Shown here piece after piece: positions 6,291-6,422 of a DNA stretch of 6,422 bases (position 1 is its first letter; each line of letters opens with the position of its first letter). The stretch comes from Candidatus Omnitrophota bacterium (GTDB taxonomy: Bacteria; Omnitrophota; Koll11; Gygaellales; JAQTUY01): assembly GCA_028707105.1 (NCBI GenBank), contig JAQTUY010000093.1, positions 1 to 6,422 on the forward strand, given 5' to 3'. Below the pieces are notes generated by a model. The model saw only the letters and a program-made list of their open reading frames with translations, had not been told where the DNA came from and did no database searches. The position numbers were made by a program, and so were the translations under genes.

Positions 6291-6422
6291 ATGAAATATC
6301 AAAAGATCCTCATCGTTAACCCGTTCGGTATCGGGGACGTCTTATTCAGCACCCCGCTGATCAGCCTGCTGAAGGAAGAGATCCCGGATTCCTTAGTTTC
6401 CTACTGGTGCAATGAAAGGACC
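6291..6422 (+). CDS. Family 9 glycosyltransferase (heptosyltransferase-type), N-terminal part
   Basis: The ATG directly follows the TAA of the preceding gene, and the frame stays open for 44 codons to the window edge. The translation begins MKYQKILIVNPFGIGDVLF and continues with STPLISLLKEEIPD. The pattern ILIxxxxxIGDxxxxTP near the N-terminus, with Gly15-Asp16 and Thr21-Pro22, is characteristic of ADP-heptose:LPS heptosyltransferases (WaaC, WaaF, WaaQ and relatives), which build the LPS inner core in the cytosol. Only the first strand and helix of the GT-B fold are present, so donor and position in the core cannot be told. No strong Shine-Dalgarno site is seen (only a weak AAGAAA), so translation probably depends on the upstream gene. 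Confidence 0.85.
   Translation, partial: MKYQKILIVNPFGIGDVLFSTPLISLLKEEIPDSLVSYWCNERT

Noticed and set aside
1..6422. CRISPR array, insertion sequence, tRNA or riboswitch
   Set aside because: I saw no regularly spaced repeats, terminal inverted repeats, transposase motifs or structured RNA, and coding sequence fills nearly the whole window.

Overview
This is a tightly packed, single-strand segment of a surface-polysaccharide locus, most likely for lipopolysaccharide (LPS) or O-antigen. All genes read left to right. Six complete genes, the first 44 codons of a seventh, and probably the last eight codons of an upstream gene fill the window. The largest non-coding gap is 18 bases, and several neighbours touch or overlap. 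I see no internal promoter or terminator, so the block looks like the middle of one operon with both ends outside the window.

Left part (1-3791): a DegT/DnrJ/EryC1-family sugar aminotransferase, a SAM-dependent methyltransferase starting at TTG, and a long membrane-anchored nucleotide-sugar 4,6-dehydratase of the WbpM/PglF/CapD type. These would make or modify activated amino-deoxy sugars. The aminotransferase motifs look like the 3-keto-sugar (C3) subgroup, while the dehydratase gives a 4-keto product, so the two need not act in consecutive steps.

Right part (3772-6422): a polytopic O-antigen ligase/polymerase-family protein (WaaL/Wzy), a short methyltransferase-like protein with an eroded SAM-binding motif I, a family 2 glycosyltransferase resembling the LPS inner-core enzyme WaaE, and the start of a family 9 (heptosyltransferase-type) glycosyltransferase. 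These fit glycan assembly and joining at the inner membrane.

The WaaE-like, GT9 and ligase genes point to a Gram-negative (diderm) bacterium. Near-balanced base composition, mixed codon use (both AGG and CGC for Arg, both ATA and ATC for Ile) and tight packing would suit an uncultured lineage such as Omnitrophota or a deltaproteobacterium-like group, but this is a low-confidence impression. I found no mobile element, CRISPR array, RNA gene or clearly novel system. The most notable oddities are the changed motif I in the short methyltransferase, the aminotransferase/dehydratase mismatch, and the overlapping start of the ligase gene without a Shine-Dalgarno site.
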